Assembly: GCF_008123515.1 (NCBI RefSeq)
Contig: NZ_VSSR01000018.1
Span: 29,841-93,840 of the forward strand
Reading direction: 5' to 3'
Origin: Bradyrhizobium cytisi
GTDB taxonomy: Bacteria > Pseudomonadota > Alphaproteobacteria > Rhizobiales > Xanthobacteraceae
DNA: 64,000 nucleotides
The notes under the pieces are model-generated. The model made no database searches. It saw only the letters and a program-made list of their open reading frames with translations, and had not been told where the DNA came from. Position numbers and translations under genes: made by a program. Below are positions 9,064 to 18,845 of this stretch, piece by piece (within the stretch, counting starts at the first letter, position 1; each line of letters opens with the position of its first letter).

Positions 9064-10596
9064 ATGATCCGCTCCTTCCTGACCGTCTCGACGGGAACAC
9101 TAGCCTCGCGGCTGCTGGGCTTTGCCCGCGATTCCCTGATCGCGGCGCTGCTCGGCACCGGCGCCGTGGCGGATGCGTTTCTGGCCGCCTTCCAGCTCGT
9201 CAATGTGGTGCGGCGCCTGCTTAGCGAAGGGGCACTCAATGCAGCCCTGATTCCGGCCTGGCTGCGCGTCCGTGACCGCGATGGCGAAGAGGCCGCCTCC
9301 GCGTTTGCGGGACGCGTGCTCGGGACGGTCAGCGCGGCCCTGTTCGTGATCTCCATCGTGATCGCGCTGTTGATGCCGCTGATCATCACGATCATCGCGC
9401 CGGGATTCGTCGGCAGCCACAGGCTCGATCTCGCCGTGCAGAACGCGCGGCTGATGCTGCCTTATCTCGCCTTTGCCGGCCCGGTCACGGTGCTGATGGG
9501 GCTGCTGAACGCACAAGAGAGATTTGCGCTCACGGCGTTCTCGCCGCTGCTGTTCAACATCGCACTGATCGCGACAATCGCCGCGCTGCTGCTGGGGCGC
9601 GCCGATGCGTCGCTCGCCGCGTGGATGCTGGCGGCGACCGTCGGCATTGCCGGCCTGCTGCAGCTCCTGATGCTGCTGTCGCAACGAAGTGCGCATCTCG
9701 CGACACCGTTGCGCGCAAGTTTCGACAAGGAGATGCGCGGCTTCTTTGCCAAGGCGATCCCCGGCATGATCGCAAGCTCCGGGCCGCAATGGCTGATGGT
9801 GGCCGGCGCGATCATCGCCTCGGCGACGCCGTCGGCGGTGTCCTGGCTCTATTTCGCCAACCGCCTGATCGAGCTGCCGCTCGGCATTGTCGGCGTCGCC
9901 ATGGGCACGGTGCTGGTGCCAGAGCTGACGCGGGCGGTGGGGAGCGGCGATCGCGACGCGGTCGCGCATGCGGAATCGCGCGCACTGGAGCTCGCGACCG
10001 GGCTCGCGCTGCCCGCCACGCTCGGCCTCGCCGTGTTGGCCGAACCGATCGTGCGGCTGTTGTTCGAGCACGGCGCGTTCGGCACGGAGGACAGCGCGGC
10101 CACCGCTCGCGCGTTGATGTGGTTGGCGCTCGGGCTGCCGGCGCATGTGCTGATCAAGGCGCTGTCGCCGGCCTTCTTTGCTCGCGGCGACACGATGACG
10201 CCGCTGCTCGCCACGGCCAAAGGCTTTGTGGTTGCGGTCTTGCTCGCCGTCCTGCTCGGCCATTTCTTCGGCGCGAGCGGGATCGCTGCAAGCATCGCGG
10301 CGGGCGCCTGGAGCAGCGCATTCTCGCTGCTCCGCAACGGCACCAGCGAATTCGGCTTCTCGGTCGACGCTGCCGGCCGCAAGCGGCTACCGCGGATCGT
10401 GCTTGCGGCCGCCGCCATGGGCGCGCTGCTCTGGCTGACGACGGGGCTGATGCCGGTGGAGGCCCACGGCCTGATCCGCTTCATTGTGCTGGGCTTGCAG
10501 ATCGGCGCCGGAATTGCCGTCTACGGCCTGCTCCTGCAAATCCTCGGCGCGGCGTCCTGGCGCGAGGCGGTCAACGCCCTGAAGCGGCCCGCCTAG
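9064..10596 (+). CDS. murJ: Lipid II flippase MurJ (MviN)
   Basis: MurJ moves the peptidoglycan precursor lipid II across the inner membrane. The 510-residue sequence has the MOP-superfamily pattern of about fourteen hydrophobic helices. The opening region SFLTVSTGTLASRLLGFARD and the segment RRLLSEGALNAALIPAW, with conserved Arg residues of the central cavity, are characteristic. A TATTATAAC sequence immediately before the ATG may be its -10 element. trpS follows 93 bp downstream in the same direction, which also occurs in related genomes. Confidence 0.93.
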   Translation: MIRSFLTVSTGTLASRLLGFARDSLIAALLGTGAVADAFLAAFQLVNVVRRLLSEGALNAALIPAWLRVRDRDGEEAASAFAGRVLGTVSAALFVISIVIALLMPLIITIIAPGFVGSHRLDLAVQNARLMLPYLAFAGPVTVLMGLLNAQERFALTAFSPLLFNIALIATIAALLLGRADASLAAWMLAATVGIAGLLQLLMLLSQRSAHLATPLRASFDKEMRGFFAKAIPGMIASSGPQWLMVAGAIIASATPSAVSWLYFANRLIELPLGIVGVAMGTVLVPELTRAVGSGDRDAVAHAESRALELATGLALPATLGLAVLAEPIVRLLFEHGAFGTEDSAATARALMWLALGLPAHVLIKALSPAFFARGDTMTPLLATAKGFVVAVLLAVLLGHFFGASGIAASIAAGAWSSAFSLLRNGTSEFGFSVDAAGRKRLPRIVLAAAAMGALLWLTTGLMPVEAHGLIRFIVLGLQIGAGIAVYGLLLQILGAASWREAVNALKRPA

Positions 10597-10689
10597 CCAG
10601 CCCCTGGCGGGCAAAGCCATCGAATTACCCTTGACGGGGCAGCCCCGCTGTTGGAAACGACGGCCCGAATACCTCCAGGAACTCTTGCC

Positions 10690-11742
10690 ATGCCATTCGT
10701 TGAACGGGTCTTTTCGGGCGTCCAGCCGACAGGCAATCTGCACCTCGGCAATTACCTCGGCGCGATCGTCAACTTCGTGAAGATGCAGGAAACCCACAAC
10801 TGCATCTATTGCGTCGTCGACATGCACGCGATCACGCAAGGCCTGGACGTCTGGGGCGGCCCGGCCGAGCTCGCACGCAACACCCGCGAGGTGACCGCGG
10901 CGTTCATCGCCAGCGGCATCGACCCCAAGAAGCACATCGTATTCAACCAGAGCCAGGTCTCCGGCCACGCCGAGCTCGCCTGGATCTTCAACTGCGTCGC
11001 GCGCATGGGCTGGCTCGGCCGCATGACCCAGTTCAAGGAGAAGGCCGGCAAGGACCGCGAGAACGCCTCGGTCGGGCTGTTCGACTATCCCGTGCTGATG
11101 GCCGCCGACATTCTGCTGTACCGCGCCACCCACGTTCCGGTCGGCGAGGACCAGAAGCAGCATCTCGAGCTCTCGCGCGACATCGCCCAGAAGTTCAACA
11201 ACGACTTCGGCGATTCCATTCGCAGCCACGGCGGCAATGACGGCCTGTTCTTCCCGCTGCCGGAACCCCTGATCACGGGCCCGGCGACGCGCGTGATGAG
11301 CTTGCGCGACGGCACCAAGAAGATGTCGAAGTCGGATGCATCGGACAATTCGCGCATCAATCTGACCGACGACGCCGACACCATCGCGCAGAAGATCCGC
11401 AAGGCGAAGACCGATCCGGAGCCGCTGCCGAGCGAAGAGAAGGGCCTGGAAGCACGTCCCGAGGCCGACAATCTCGTCGGCATTTTCGCCGCGCTCTCCG
11501 GCCGTCCCAAGGCCAGCGTGCTCGGCGAGTTCGGCGGCGGCCAGTTCTCCAGCTTCAAGAACGCGCTGGCGGAGCTGTGCGTCACGAAGCTCGCGCCGAT
11601 CGCCGGCGAAATGAAGCGCCTGGTCGCCGACCCCAGCCATATCGAGACCATCCTGAACGATGGTTCCGATCGGGCCCGTGCCCTCGCCGAGGAGACCATG
11701 AACCTCTCCAAGGACATCGTCGGCTTCGTCCGCCGCCGCTGA
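10690..11742 (+). CDS. trpS: Tryptophanyl-tRNA synthetase
   Basis: This class I synthetase (350 residues) charges tRNA-Trp. The HIGH-type motif is [11 protein letters not shown] near residue 14, and the KMSKS motif is seen as [11 protein letters not shown] chose the ATG at 10690, which has AGGA nine bases upstream and gives the conserved N-terminus [19 protein letters not shown] 39 bp earlier is in frame but unlikely. It follows murJ on the same strand and may be cotranscribed. Confidence 0.95.
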   Translation: MPFVERVFSGVQPTGNLHLGNYLGAIVNFVKMQETHNCIYCVVDMHAITQGLDVWGGPAELARNTREVTAAFIASGIDPKKHIVFNQSQVSGHAELAWIFNCVARMGWLGRMTQFKEKAGKDRENASVGLFDYPVLMAADILLYRATHVPVGEDQKQHLELSRDIAQKFNNDFGDSIRSHGGNDGLFFPLPEPLITGPATRVMSLRDGTKKMSKSDASDNSRINLTDDADTIAQKIRKAKTDPEPLPSEEKGLEARPEADNLVGIFAALSGRPKASVLGEFGGGQFSSFKNALAELCVTKLAPIAGEMKRLVADPSHIETILNDGSDRARALAEETMNLSKDIVGFVRRR

Positions 11743-11851
11743 AGATTGCGGTTGCGAGCTTGGGCCTGCGCCATGGCGCGGGCCGCTTCGCCTCTCCCCA
11801 AGCGGGAGCGAGTGTGGCAGCATGCCCGCCTGTGCACATTCCGGGATAGGC

Positions 11852-12346
11852 ATGACCAGCAAGCGACTTTGCTTCGAGCCGGGTCACAAGCCCAAATGTC
11901 TCGTCATCGTCGACGACACCGCCGAATGGGATCGCGCGGTCTATTACGCCAGCCGCTGGGCGATCCGCGCCGGCGGCGGCGTGGTGATGCTGCGCATCAT
12001 CGAGATCGAGGACCAGAACCAGCAATGGCTGGGCGTCGCCGACATCATGCGCGCCGAGGCGCATGAAGCGGCGGAGGCCGCGCTCGACCGCGCCGCCGGC
12101 CGCGCCAATGGCATCGCCGCGATCACGCCGGAACGGCTCATCCGCGAGGGCGCCGCGATGGAGCAGCTGCTCGCGGTGATCGACGAAGACCCTGATATCG
12201 CCATGCTCGTCCTCGCCGCCAGCCCGGGCGCGGAAGGGCCGGGACCGTGGGTGGCGCTGCTCACCCACGCGCTCGGCACGTTCCCGGTGCCGGTGACCGT
12301 CATTTCCGGCGCGCTGAGCGACGGAAGCGTGGATTCGCTGTCGTAG
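11852..12346 (+). CDS. Universal stress protein family (UspA-like)
   Basis: The 164-residue protein has the Rossmann-like Usp fold pattern. An N-terminal strand KCLVIVDDTAEWDRAVYYA is followed by helices and a C-terminal strand region FPVPVTVISG. The usual nucleotide-binding G-x2-G-x9-G-S/T signature is degenerate here (ASPGAEGPGPW), so ATP binding is doubtful. The start was taken at the ATG preceded by GGGATAGG. It lies between trpS and nfuA on the same strand; the role is inferred only from the family. Confidence 0.72.
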   Translation: MTSKRLCFEPGHKPKCLVIVDDTAEWDRAVYYASRWAIRAGGGVVMLRIIEIEDQNQQWLGVADIMRAEAHEAAEAALDRAAGRANGIAAITPERLIREGAAMEQLLAVIDEDPDIAMLVLAASPGAEGPGPWVALLTHALGTFPVPVTVISGALSDGSVDSLS

Positions 12347-12494
12347 CCTTCCGAGGAGGTTCAGCGAGCGCCCTAACCCGCTGAAATGACAGCGAAACGA
12401 CCCTCCCCACCCCCTTGACCGTGCGTTTGCCGTCGCCATCTGCTACTGGATAGAGCACGCGCCGGCCTTGAACCGGCGACGTCCGGAGAAAACC

Positions 12495-13064
12495 ATGTTC
12501 ATTCAGACCGAAGCCACCCCCAATCCCGCCACGCTCAAATTCATTCCCGGCCGCATCGTGGTCGACGGCGGCCCGATGGAATTTTCGAGCCGCGAAACCG
12601 CTGCGCGCTCGCCGCTCGCCGAAAAGCTGTTCGAGGTGCCCGGCGTCACCGGTGTGTTCTATGGATCGGACTTCATCACCGTGACCAAGGCGAACGGTGA
12701 ATGGCAGCAGCTCAAGCCCGCGATCCTCGGCGCCATCATGGAGCACTACATGTCCGGCGCGCCGCTGCTCGCGGACGGTGCGGCCACCAGCGACGCCGAT
12801 CTCGACGACGAGGACGAGTTCTTCGACGAGTCCGATGCCGAGACGGTCGACATGATCAAGGATCTGATCGAGACCCGCGTGCGGCCCGCAGTCGCCAATG
12901 ACGGCGGCGACATCACCTTCCGCGGCTTCAAGGACGGGATCGTCTATCTCAACATGAAGGGCGCCTGCTCCGGCTGCCCGTCATCGACCGCGACGCTTCA
13001 GCACGGCATCCAGAATTTGCTGAAGCACTTCGTGCCTGACGTGGTCGAAGTCCGGCCGATGTAA
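12495..13064 (+). CDS. nfuA: NfuA-like iron-sulfur cluster carrier (NifU C-terminal domain)
   Basis: The protein (189 residues) has an N-terminal Nfu domain beginning MFIQTEATPNPATLKFIPG and a C-terminal NifU domain with the cluster-binding motif CSGCPSS. It is expected to carry or deliver Fe-S clusters to apo-proteins. The start ATG follows CCGGAGAA. The acidic linker at ~100-115 (DADLDDEDEFFDE) is common in alphaproteobacterial members. Its placement a few genes from fur is interesting but no shared promoter is evident. Confidence 0.9.
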   Translation: MFIQTEATPNPATLKFIPGRIVVDGGPMEFSSRETAARSPLAEKLFEVPGVTGVFYGSDFITVTKANGEWQQLKPAILGAIMEHYMSGAPLLADGAATSDADLDDEDEFFDESDAETVDMIKDLIETRVRPAVANDGGDITFRGFKDGIVYLNMKGACSGCPSSTATLQHGIQNLLKHFVPDVVEVRPM

Positions 13065-13077
13065 GCGAGGTGCCGGA

Positions 13078-13161
13078 GGGTGGGCAAAAGCGAAGCGTGC
13101 CCACCTTCTTTTCTTGGAGACAAGTTGGTGGGCACGGCGCAAGAGCGCCTTTGCCCACCCT
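13078..13161. repeat. Intergenic palindromic repeat, type C (AGGGTGGGCAAA...TTTGCCCACCCT)
   Basis: Perfect 12-bp terminal arms AGGGTGGGCAAA and TTTGCCCACCCT enclose a second inverted pair, CGTGCCCACC/GGTGGGCACG. The same left arm, with the same flanking GTGCCG, appears at the very end of the window (63982-64000). It is a mobile-looking intergenic repeat with no open reading frame. Confidence 0.85.
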
Positions 13162-13268
13162 ACGAAGTGCGGCAATATCGGGGGACTACGAAGAGTGAAT
13201 GACGAATGGCGGATAGGCGTCTGGTTCGCTAAACTGCTCCCTATTCGACACTCGCCATTCGCTTTTTC

Positions 13269-13964
13269 ATGCTGATCCTCGCCATCGATACTGCGCTCGA
13301 AGCATGCGCGGCTGCCGTTCTCGACACCGACGCCGGTGAGCTCCTCGCGCAGGAGCAGCTGCTCATGAAGCGCGGCCATGCCGAGGCGCTGATGCCGATG
13401 ATCGCGCGCGTGATGCAGTCGGCCGATCTCGCTTTCACGGCGCTCGACCGCATCGCGGTCACGGTCGGCCCCGGCAGCTTCACCGGCTTGCGCGTCGGCA
13501 TTTCGGCAGCACGCGGTCTCGCGCTCGCGGCCAAGCGGCCGGCTGTCGGTCTCACCGCCTTGTCGGCCTATGCGGCCGCCATTGTCGGCCAGAGCGGACC
13601 TGCGCCGGTGATCTCGGCGATCGATGCGCGGCACGACCACGTCTATTTCCAGATCGTCGCCGGTGACGGCAGTTTGCTGGTCCGGCCGACCATAGCTCCC
13701 ATCGACGAGGCGATCGCGGCCTCGCAATTCGGCGCGCCGCATCTGGTCGGCAATGCCGCGAAAATTCTCGCCGAGCGCTGGCCGAAGGATGCGCCGCAAC
13801 CTGTTTCGGTCGACGCGCAGCCCGCGCCCGACATCAGCTGGGTCGCCTGGCTCGGCGCTGCGGCAAATCCCGGCACCAATCCGGCGCGGCCGTTCTATCT
13901 GAAGGCGCCCGATGCAAAGCCGGCGGCCCAGCCGCTGCTCGCGGCTCAAGCCGCAACGTCATGA
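13269..13964 (+). CDS. tsaB: tRNA threonylcarbamoyladenosine biosynthesis protein TsaB
   Basis: TsaB is the non-catalytic partner of TsaD in making t6A at position 37 of ANN-decoding tRNAs. The 231-residue protein starts MLILAIDTALEACAAAVLD and contains the ASKHA-fold stretch VGPGSFTGLRVGISAARGLAL, diagnostic for the family. Its stop overlaps the rimI start (ATGA). The partner TsaE is far away in this window at 61191, fused to a kinase. No strong ribosome-binding site precedes the start, so expression may depend on the upstream leader. Confidence 0.93.
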   Translation: MLILAIDTALEACAAAVLDTDAGELLAQEQLLMKRGHAEALMPMIARVMQSADLAFTALDRIAVTVGPGSFTGLRVGISAARGLALAAKRPAVGLTALSAYAAAIVGQSGPAPVISAIDARHDHVYFQIVAGDGSLLVRPTIAPIDEAIAASQFGAPHLVGNAAKILAERWPKDAPQPVSVDAQPAPDISWVAWLGAAANPGTNPARPFYLKAPDAKPAAQPLLAAQAATS

Positions 13965-14446
13965 CGAGATGGTTCTCGGAATGGTGGCGCGGCGGCACCG
14001 CCGCCGTCGAACCGGCGTCAGCGCGCGACGCGGCGCGGCTGGCGCAGCTCCATGGCGCCTCCTTTGCGCAGGGCTGGGGCGAAAGTGAGTTCGAGACCAT
14101 GCTCAGCGAGCGCAACACGCTCGTCCACCGCTTGCGCCTAGGGCGCCAGACGATCGGCTTTGCAGTGTCGCGGATCGGCGCGGACGAAGCCGAAATCCTC
14201 TCGGTCGCGGTCGACCAGTCCCATCGCGGCCGCGGTCTCTCCCGCACGCTGCTGATGACCCATCTCGGTCACCTCGCAGGGCGAGGCGTGCGCACGATCT
14301 TTCTGGAGGTCGAGGAGAACAATCAGCCGGCGCGACGGCTCTATGCGCGATGCGGATTCGTGGTGGTCGGGCGCCGCGAACGCTACTATAAGCAGGCCAA
14401 CGGGGAACAATTGAACGCACTTCTGATGCGACGTGACTTGTCCTAA
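13961..14446 (+). CDS. rimI: GNAT acetyltransferase, ribosomal protein S18 alanine N-acetyltransferase type
   Basis: This 161-residue GNAT enzyme carries the acetyl-CoA loop QSHRGRGLSRTLL and the RimI-like segments EILSVAVD and FLEVEENNQPARRLYARCGF. It would acetylate the N-terminal alanine of ribosomal protein S18 and perhaps other proteins. The ATGA overlap with tsaB shows translational coupling, the standard arrangement for rimI. Confidence 0.9.
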   Translation: MTRWFSEWWRGGTAAVEPASARDAARLAQLHGASFAQGWGESEFETMLSERNTLVHRLRLGRQTIGFAVSRIGADEAEILSVAVDQSHRGRGLSRTLLMTHLGHLAGRGVRTIFLEVEENNQPARRLYARCGFVVVGRRERYYKQANGEQLNALLMRRDLS

Positions 14447-14451
14447 TATCG

Positions 14452-14940
14452 ATGGCAGAAAGCGCTCCGTCAGGCAGATATCACATGACTGGACTTAAAC
14501 CTTCTTCCGCATCCAAGGCGTCCGGCATCGAGGGGCGCTGTGCCGCCACCGGCATGCGCATGACCGAGCAGCGCCGCGTCATCGCCCGCGTGCTTGCGGA
14601 GGCGGTCGATCACCCCGACGTCGAGGAATTGTACCGGCGCTGTGTCGCCGTCGACGACAAGATCTCGATCTCGACCGTCTATCGCACCGTCAAGCTGTTC
14701 GAGGATGCCGGCATCATCGAGCGTCACGATTTCCGCGAGGGCCGCGCGCGCTATGAGACGATGCGCGACAGCCATCACGACCACCTCATCAATCTGCGCG
14801 ACGGCAAGGTGATCGAGTTCACCTCCGAAGAGATCGAGAAGCTTCAGGCGGAGATCGCACGCAAGCTCGGCTACAAGCTGGTCGACCACCGGCTCGAGCT
14901 CTATTGCGTTCCGCTCGACGACGACAAGCCGACGTCTTGA
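14452..14940 (+). CDS. fur: Fur-family ferric uptake (iron/manganese) regulator
   Basis: The 162-residue protein has the winged helix of Fur (MRMTEQRRVIARVLAE and STVYRTVKLFEDAGIIERHDF) and the metal-site region DSHHDHLINLRDGKVIEFTSE. It lacks the C-terminal CxxC pairs found in some Fur proteins. In rhizobia the ortholog responds to iron in Bradyrhizobium and to manganese (as Mur) elsewhere. A Fur-type site lies in the irr promoter of this window (43318-43340). An internal ATG at 14485 with AGGCAG upstream may be the true start, giving 151 residues; the first ATG has no clear ribosome-binding site. It is six bases after rimI. Confidence 0.9.
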   Translation: MAESAPSGRYHMTGLKPSSASKASGIEGRCAATGMRMTEQRRVIARVLAEAVDHPDVEELYRRCVAVDDKISISTVYRTVKLFEDAGIIERHDFREGRARYETMRDSHHDHLINLRDGKVIEFTSEEIEKLQAEIARKLGYKLVDHRLELYCVPLDDDKPTS

Positions 14941-14944
14941 TCTA

Positions 14945-15625
14945 GTGGCCGCTGACCTCATCATCTTCGATTGCGACGGCGTGCTCGTGGACAGCGAGGC
15001 GATCTCCTGTCGCACCCATGCCGACGTGCTGACCCGGCACGGCTATCCGATCACATCGGAGCAGGTGTCCGAGCGCTTCCTTGGCCGCTCGACAAAACAG
15101 GCCAATCTCGAGATCGAAACCGAACTCGGCCGCAAGCTGCCAGAGGCCTATCACGGCGATCTGCAGGACGAGCTGTTTCGCGCATTCGAAGCCGACCTCG
15201 AAGCGATCCGCGGCATCCACGACGTGCTCGACGTCGTGACGCAACGTGTCTGCGTTGCATCGAGCGGTTCGCATCCGCGCATGCGGGTGAGTCTCGGAAG
15301 CACTGGGCTCTATGAACGCCTCGCACCAAACATCTTCTCGTCCTCGCAGGTAACAAACGGCAAGCCCGCACCGGACCTGTTCCTGTTTGCCGCGAAGGAA
15401 ATGGGCGTCCCGCCCGAGCGCTGTGTCGTGATCGAGGACAGCCTTGCCGGCATCGCCGGCGCGCGGGCGGCCCGGATGAAAGTGTTCGGCTTTTACGGTG
15501 GCAGCCATTGCGGGGCCGGCCATGCCGAGACCCTGCGCCAGGCGGGTGCCGACTTGACCTTCTCGGACATGCATCAATTACCTGAGCTGGTCCGCCGGAT
15601 CGAAGTGGACGCGCTGACGGGCTGA
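14945..15625 (+). CDS. HAD-superfamily phosphatase (beta-phosphoglucomutase/phosphatase-like)
   Basis: This 226-residue hydrolase has the nucleophile motif FDCDGVLVDSE at residues ~8-18 and ends its core with VIEDSLAGIAGARAA. The cap domain is the small helical type (C1), as in beta-phosphoglucomutase and phosphoglycolate phosphatase. The start is GTG, four bases after the fur stop, so it is probably cotranscribed. The substrate is a small phosphorylated sugar or similar compound; it cannot be named from sequence. Confidence 0.82.
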   Translation: MAADLIIFDCDGVLVDSEAISCRTHADVLTRHGYPITSEQVSERFLGRSTKQANLEIETELGRKLPEAYHGDLQDELFRAFEADLEAIRGIHDVLDVVTQRVCVASSGSHPRMRVSLGSTGLYERLAPNIFSSSQVTNGKPAPDLFLFAAKEMGVPPERCVVIEDSLAGIAGARAARMKVFGFYGGSHCGAGHAETLRQAGADLTFSDMHQLPELVRRIEVDALTG

Positions 15626-15639
15626 TTTCGTCCTCTCGG

Positions 15640-15735
15640 CGTCATTCCGGGGCAATGCGCCAGCATCGAACCCGGAATCACGTGCCAAAACCCCTGGATT
15701 CCGGGTTCGCGACTGCGTCGCGCCCCGGAATGACA
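15640..15735. repeat. Intergenic repeat, type B (CGTCATTCCGGGG...CCCCGGAATGAC)
   Basis: The terminal arms CGTCATTCCGGGGC and GCCCCGGAATGACAG are complementary, with an inner pair ACCCGGAATC/GATTCCGGGT. It occupies the gap between the HAD gene and miaB and may separate the two transcripts. Confidence 0.8.
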
Positions 15736-15816
15736 GCCGAAAAGCCCCCCAATCGCTGGATTTTCGGCTCTCCAGCCTATATCTGAAGGGCGTTCTCCAC
15801 CTCAATTCCGGGTTCC

Positions 15817-17211
15817 ATGAAGCCGCCGCGCAAGCTGCACATCAAATCATATGGCTGCCAGATGAACGTCTACGATGCCCAGCGCATGGTGGACACGCTG
15901 GCTCCGGAAGGATTCGTGGAGACGGCGAATGCCGAGGAGGCCGACCTCGTCATCCTCAACACCTGCCACATCCGCGAGAAGGCTTCCGAAAAGGTCTATT
16001 CCGAGCTCGGCCGGCTGCGCGTCGCCAAGGACGAGGCCGCGCGCGAGGGCCGCGCCATGCAGATTGCGGTGGCAGGCTGCGTCGCGCAGGCCGAAGGCGA
16101 GGAGATCGTGCGCCGCGCGCCGGCGGTCGACGTCGTGGTCGGTCCGCAGAGTTATCATCATCTGCCCGAGCTGCTGAAGCGGGCCGGGAGCGAAGGCCGC
16201 GCGATCGAGACCGAGTTTCCCGCCGCGGACAAATTCGGCTTCCTCGCCCAGCCCAGGCCCGATGCGATCCGCGCGCGCGGCATTTCCGCTTTCGTCACGG
16301 TGCAGGAAGGCTGCGACAAGTTCTGCACCTTCTGCGTCGTGCCCTACACACGCGGCGCCGAGGTCTCGCGTCCGGTGGCAAAGATCATCGACGACGTGAA
16401 GCGCCTTGCCGACAACGGCGTTCGTGAGCTCACGCTGATCGGCCAGAACGTCAACGCCTATCACGGCGACGGGCCTGACGGAAAAAGCTGGGGGCTCGGC
16501 CAATTGCTGGAGCGTCTGGCCGGGATTCCCGGCATCGCGCGGCTACGCTACTCGACCAGCCACCCCCGCGACGTCGATGACAGCTTGATTGCGGCCCATC
16601 GCGATCTCGATGCGCTGATGCCGTTCGTGCACCTGCCGGTGCAGTCGGGCTCGGACCGAATCCTGGCCGCCATGAACCGGAAACATACCGCCAATGATTA
16701 TCTTGATGTCATCGACCGTTTCCGGTCGGCGCGCCAAGACATTGCTTTTTCATCAGATTTTATCGTCGGCTTCCCCGGCGAGAGCGAGCAAGATTTTCTC
16801 GCGACCCTCGCGCTTGTCACGCAAATCGGCTACGCTGCAGCATATTCGTTCAAATACTCCGCCCGGCCGGGAACGCCGGCCGCGGATATGCAGGAGACGG
16901 TGCCCCCCGCCGAGATGGACCAGCGATTGGAGCGGCTCCAGGAATTGATCGACAGCCAGCAATCGGCCTTCAACAAGGCTGCGATTGGCTCAACAGTCGA
17001 CGTGCTGTTCGAACGTCCGGCGCGCAAGGACGGCCAGATCGTCGGCCGCACCGCCTTCCTTCAGCCTGCACATGTGATGGCCTCGCCCGACATTATCGGA
17101 CAAATCCTGCCGGTGCGGATCGACAGCCTCGAGCGCTACAGTTTCCTCGGCGAGCTCGCCACGCAACGCACGCGCGAGCCCGCTTTATCATCCATCGCTA
17201 CGGGAGCCTGA
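15817..17211 (+). CDS. miaB: tRNA-2-methylthio-N6-dimethylallyladenosine synthase MiaB
   Basis: MiaB is a radical-SAM methylthiotransferase acting on A37 of tRNAs. The 464-residue protein has the UPF0004 domain with cluster Cys residues ([32 protein letters not shown]). The radical-SAM motif is [16 protein letters not shown], and a TRAM domain lies at the C-terminus. phoH follows after four bases, so miaB probably heads the miaB-phoH-ybeY-corC-lnt operon. Confidence 0.95.
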   Translation: MKPPRKLHIKSYGCQMNVYDAQRMVDTLAPEGFVETANAEEADLVILNTCHIREKASEKVYSELGRLRVAKDEAAREGRAMQIAVAGCVAQAEGEEIVRRAPAVDVVVGPQSYHHLPELLKRAGSEGRAIETEFPAADKFGFLAQPRPDAIRARGISAFVTVQEGCDKFCTFCVVPYTRGAEVSRPVAKIIDDVKRLADNGVRELTLIGQNVNAYHGDGPDGKSWGLGQLLERLAGIPGIARLRYSTSHPRDVDDSLIAAHRDLDALMPFVHLPVQSGSDRILAAMNRKHTANDYLDVIDRFRSARQDIAFSSDFIVGFPGESEQDFLATLALVTQIGYAAAYSFKYSARPGTPAADMQETVPPAEMDQRLERLQELIDSQQSAFNKAAIGSTVDVLFERPARKDGQIVGRTAFLQPAHVMASPDIIGQILPVRIDSLERYSFLGELATQRTREPALSSIATGA

Positions 17212-17215
17212 ACCC

Positions 17216-18274
17216 TTGCCAAAAAGCGCATCGGATTCGTCTGCTATCGCTCCCAGCCGCAAATTTGACCGCGACATGCAAGTTCCGCCCGAGACCCAGG
17301 TCGTCATCGACTTCGACGACAACCGCGCCGCATCCGCGCTGGTCGGCCCCTATGGCCAGAACCTGGCGCAGATCGAGCGGAGGCTCGGCGTCGTGGTGGA
17401 CTCCAAGGGCAATCACATCACGATCGGCGGCACCCGCGACGGCTGCGACGCGGCACGCCGGGTGCTGGAGACGCTCTACGCGCACGCCGTGAAGGGGCAG
17501 GATGTCGACCAGGGTGAGGTCGAAGGCGCGATCCGCGCCGTGATCGCCCAGGGCTCCCTGTTCGAGTTCGACGCCAAGTCGGCAAAGTCGGCCTTCGACA
17601 GCATCAACTTGCGCAAGCGCCCGGTGCGCGCGCGAACGGCCGCGCAGGACTCCTACATCCGCGCGCTGAAGCGCCATGAGCTTGTGTTCGGCATCGGCCC
17701 AGCCGGCACCGGCAAGACCTGGCTCGCGGTCGCGCATGCCGCGCAATTGTTCGAGCGCAAGGAGGTCGACAAGATCATCCTGTCACGTCCGGCGGTCGAA
17801 GCCGGCGAGCGGCTCGGCTTCCTGCCCGGCGATCTCCGCGAGAAGGTCGATCCGTATTTGCGCCCGATCTACGACGCGCTCTACGACCTCATGGACGCAC
17901 GCATCGTCGAGCGCGCGCTGCAGACCGGCGAGATCGAGATCGCGCCGCTCGCCTTCATGCGCGGCCGCACGCTGACCAACGCCGCGATCATCCTGGACGA
18001 AGCCCAGAACACGACGTCGATGCAGATGAAGATGTTTCTGACCCGTCTCGGCGAGAACAGCCGCATGATCGTGACCGGCGATCCCTCGCAGATCGATTTG
18101 CCGAACGGCCAGACCTCGGGGCTCGCCGAGGCAACCCGCCTGCTGAGCGGCGTCGAAGGCATTGCGCAAGTTCATTTCAAAGCCGAGGACGTGATCCGCC
18201 ACGAGCTCGTGGCACGAATCGTCTCCGCCTACGAAGGGTTGCCGCAGCGGCCGCCCGCCGGCAACAAATCCTGA
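17216..18274 (+). CDS. phoH: PhoH-like ATPase (YbeZ)
   Basis: The 352-residue protein has a KH-like N-terminal region and a PhoH ATPase domain with Walker A GPAGTGKTWLA and Walker B IILDEAQNTT. YbeZ works with YbeY in rRNA maturation and RNA quality control, and the adjacent gene is ybeY. The start is TTG, four bases after the miaB stop. Identification is firm; the exact biochemical role in this organism is inferred. Confidence 0.93.
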   Translation: MPKSASDSSAIAPSRKFDRDMQVPPETQVVIDFDDNRAASALVGPYGQNLAQIERRLGVVVDSKGNHITIGGTRDGCDAARRVLETLYAHAVKGQDVDQGEVEGAIRAVIAQGSLFEFDAKSAKSAFDSINLRKRPVRARTAAQDSYIRALKRHELVFGIGPAGTGKTWLAVAHAAQLFERKEVDKIILSRPAVEAGERLGFLPGDLREKVDPYLRPIYDALYDLMDARIVERALQTGEIEIAPLAFMRGRTLTNAAIILDEAQNTTSMQMKMFLTRLGENSRMIVTGDPSQIDLPNGQTSGLAEATRLLSGVEGIAQVHFKAEDVIRHELVARIVSAYEGLPQRPPAGNKS

Positions 18275-18334
18275 CGAGACAACAGCGGGACCACACGGGC
18301 GCAGATCCAGCGCCTTATCGTTCCGAACAAACCC

Positions 18335-18844
18335 ATGTCACATCCCAACCTTCCCATGACCGAGGTCCTCGTCGTCGCCGATTGCTGGCAAAGCGAGCCT
18401 GACGCCGAAACCGTGATCCAGCGCGCCGTCGCGGCTGCCGCCGCATCCGTCGACGAAGATGTCGCCGACGCAGAAGTGGCCGTGATGCTGACCGATGATG
18501 CCGGCATCCGCACGCTCAACGGCAACTGGCGCGGCATCGATAAGCCGACCAACGTGCTGTCGTTCCCCGCGCTCCAGCCGGAAGGCGAATGGAAGCCGGG
18601 CGATGCGCCGCGCATGCTCGGCGACATCGCGATCGCCTACGAGACCATGCGGCGCGAGGCGGACGAGGAACATAAGCCATTCGATCATCATTTGAGTCAT
18701 CTCGCCGTGCATGGTTTCCTGCACTTGATCGGCTACGATCACGAGAACGACGGCGACGCGGAAGAAATGGAAGCGCTCGAAACCGAGATTCTGGCTCACC
18801 TCGGCATCCCCGATCCCTATGCAGACCGCGCAGGGACGCACTGA
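18335..18844 (+). CDS. ybeY: Endoribonuclease YbeY
   Basis: YbeY is a zinc-dependent endoribonuclease needed for 16S rRNA 3' end maturation and ribosome quality control. The 169-residue sequence carries the zinc triad HLAVHGFLHLIGYDH and the preceding region NVLSFP. An ATG at 18356 (MTEVLVV) is an alternative start. It lies between phoH and corC, the usual context. Confidence 0.94.
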   Translation: MSHPNLPMTEVLVVADCWQSEPDAETVIQRAVAAAAASVDEDVADAEVAVMLTDDAGIRTLNGNWRGIDKPTNVLSFPALQPEGEWKPGDAPRMLGDIAIAYETMRREADEEHKPFDHHLSHLAVHGFLHLIGYDHENDGDAEEMEALETEILAHLGIPDPYADRAGTH

Positions 18845-18845
18845 G

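Noticed and set aside
10621..10689. A trp leader/attenuator before trpS
   Set aside because: There is a GGGGCAGCCCC hairpin but no T-run and no Trp-codon leader peptide.
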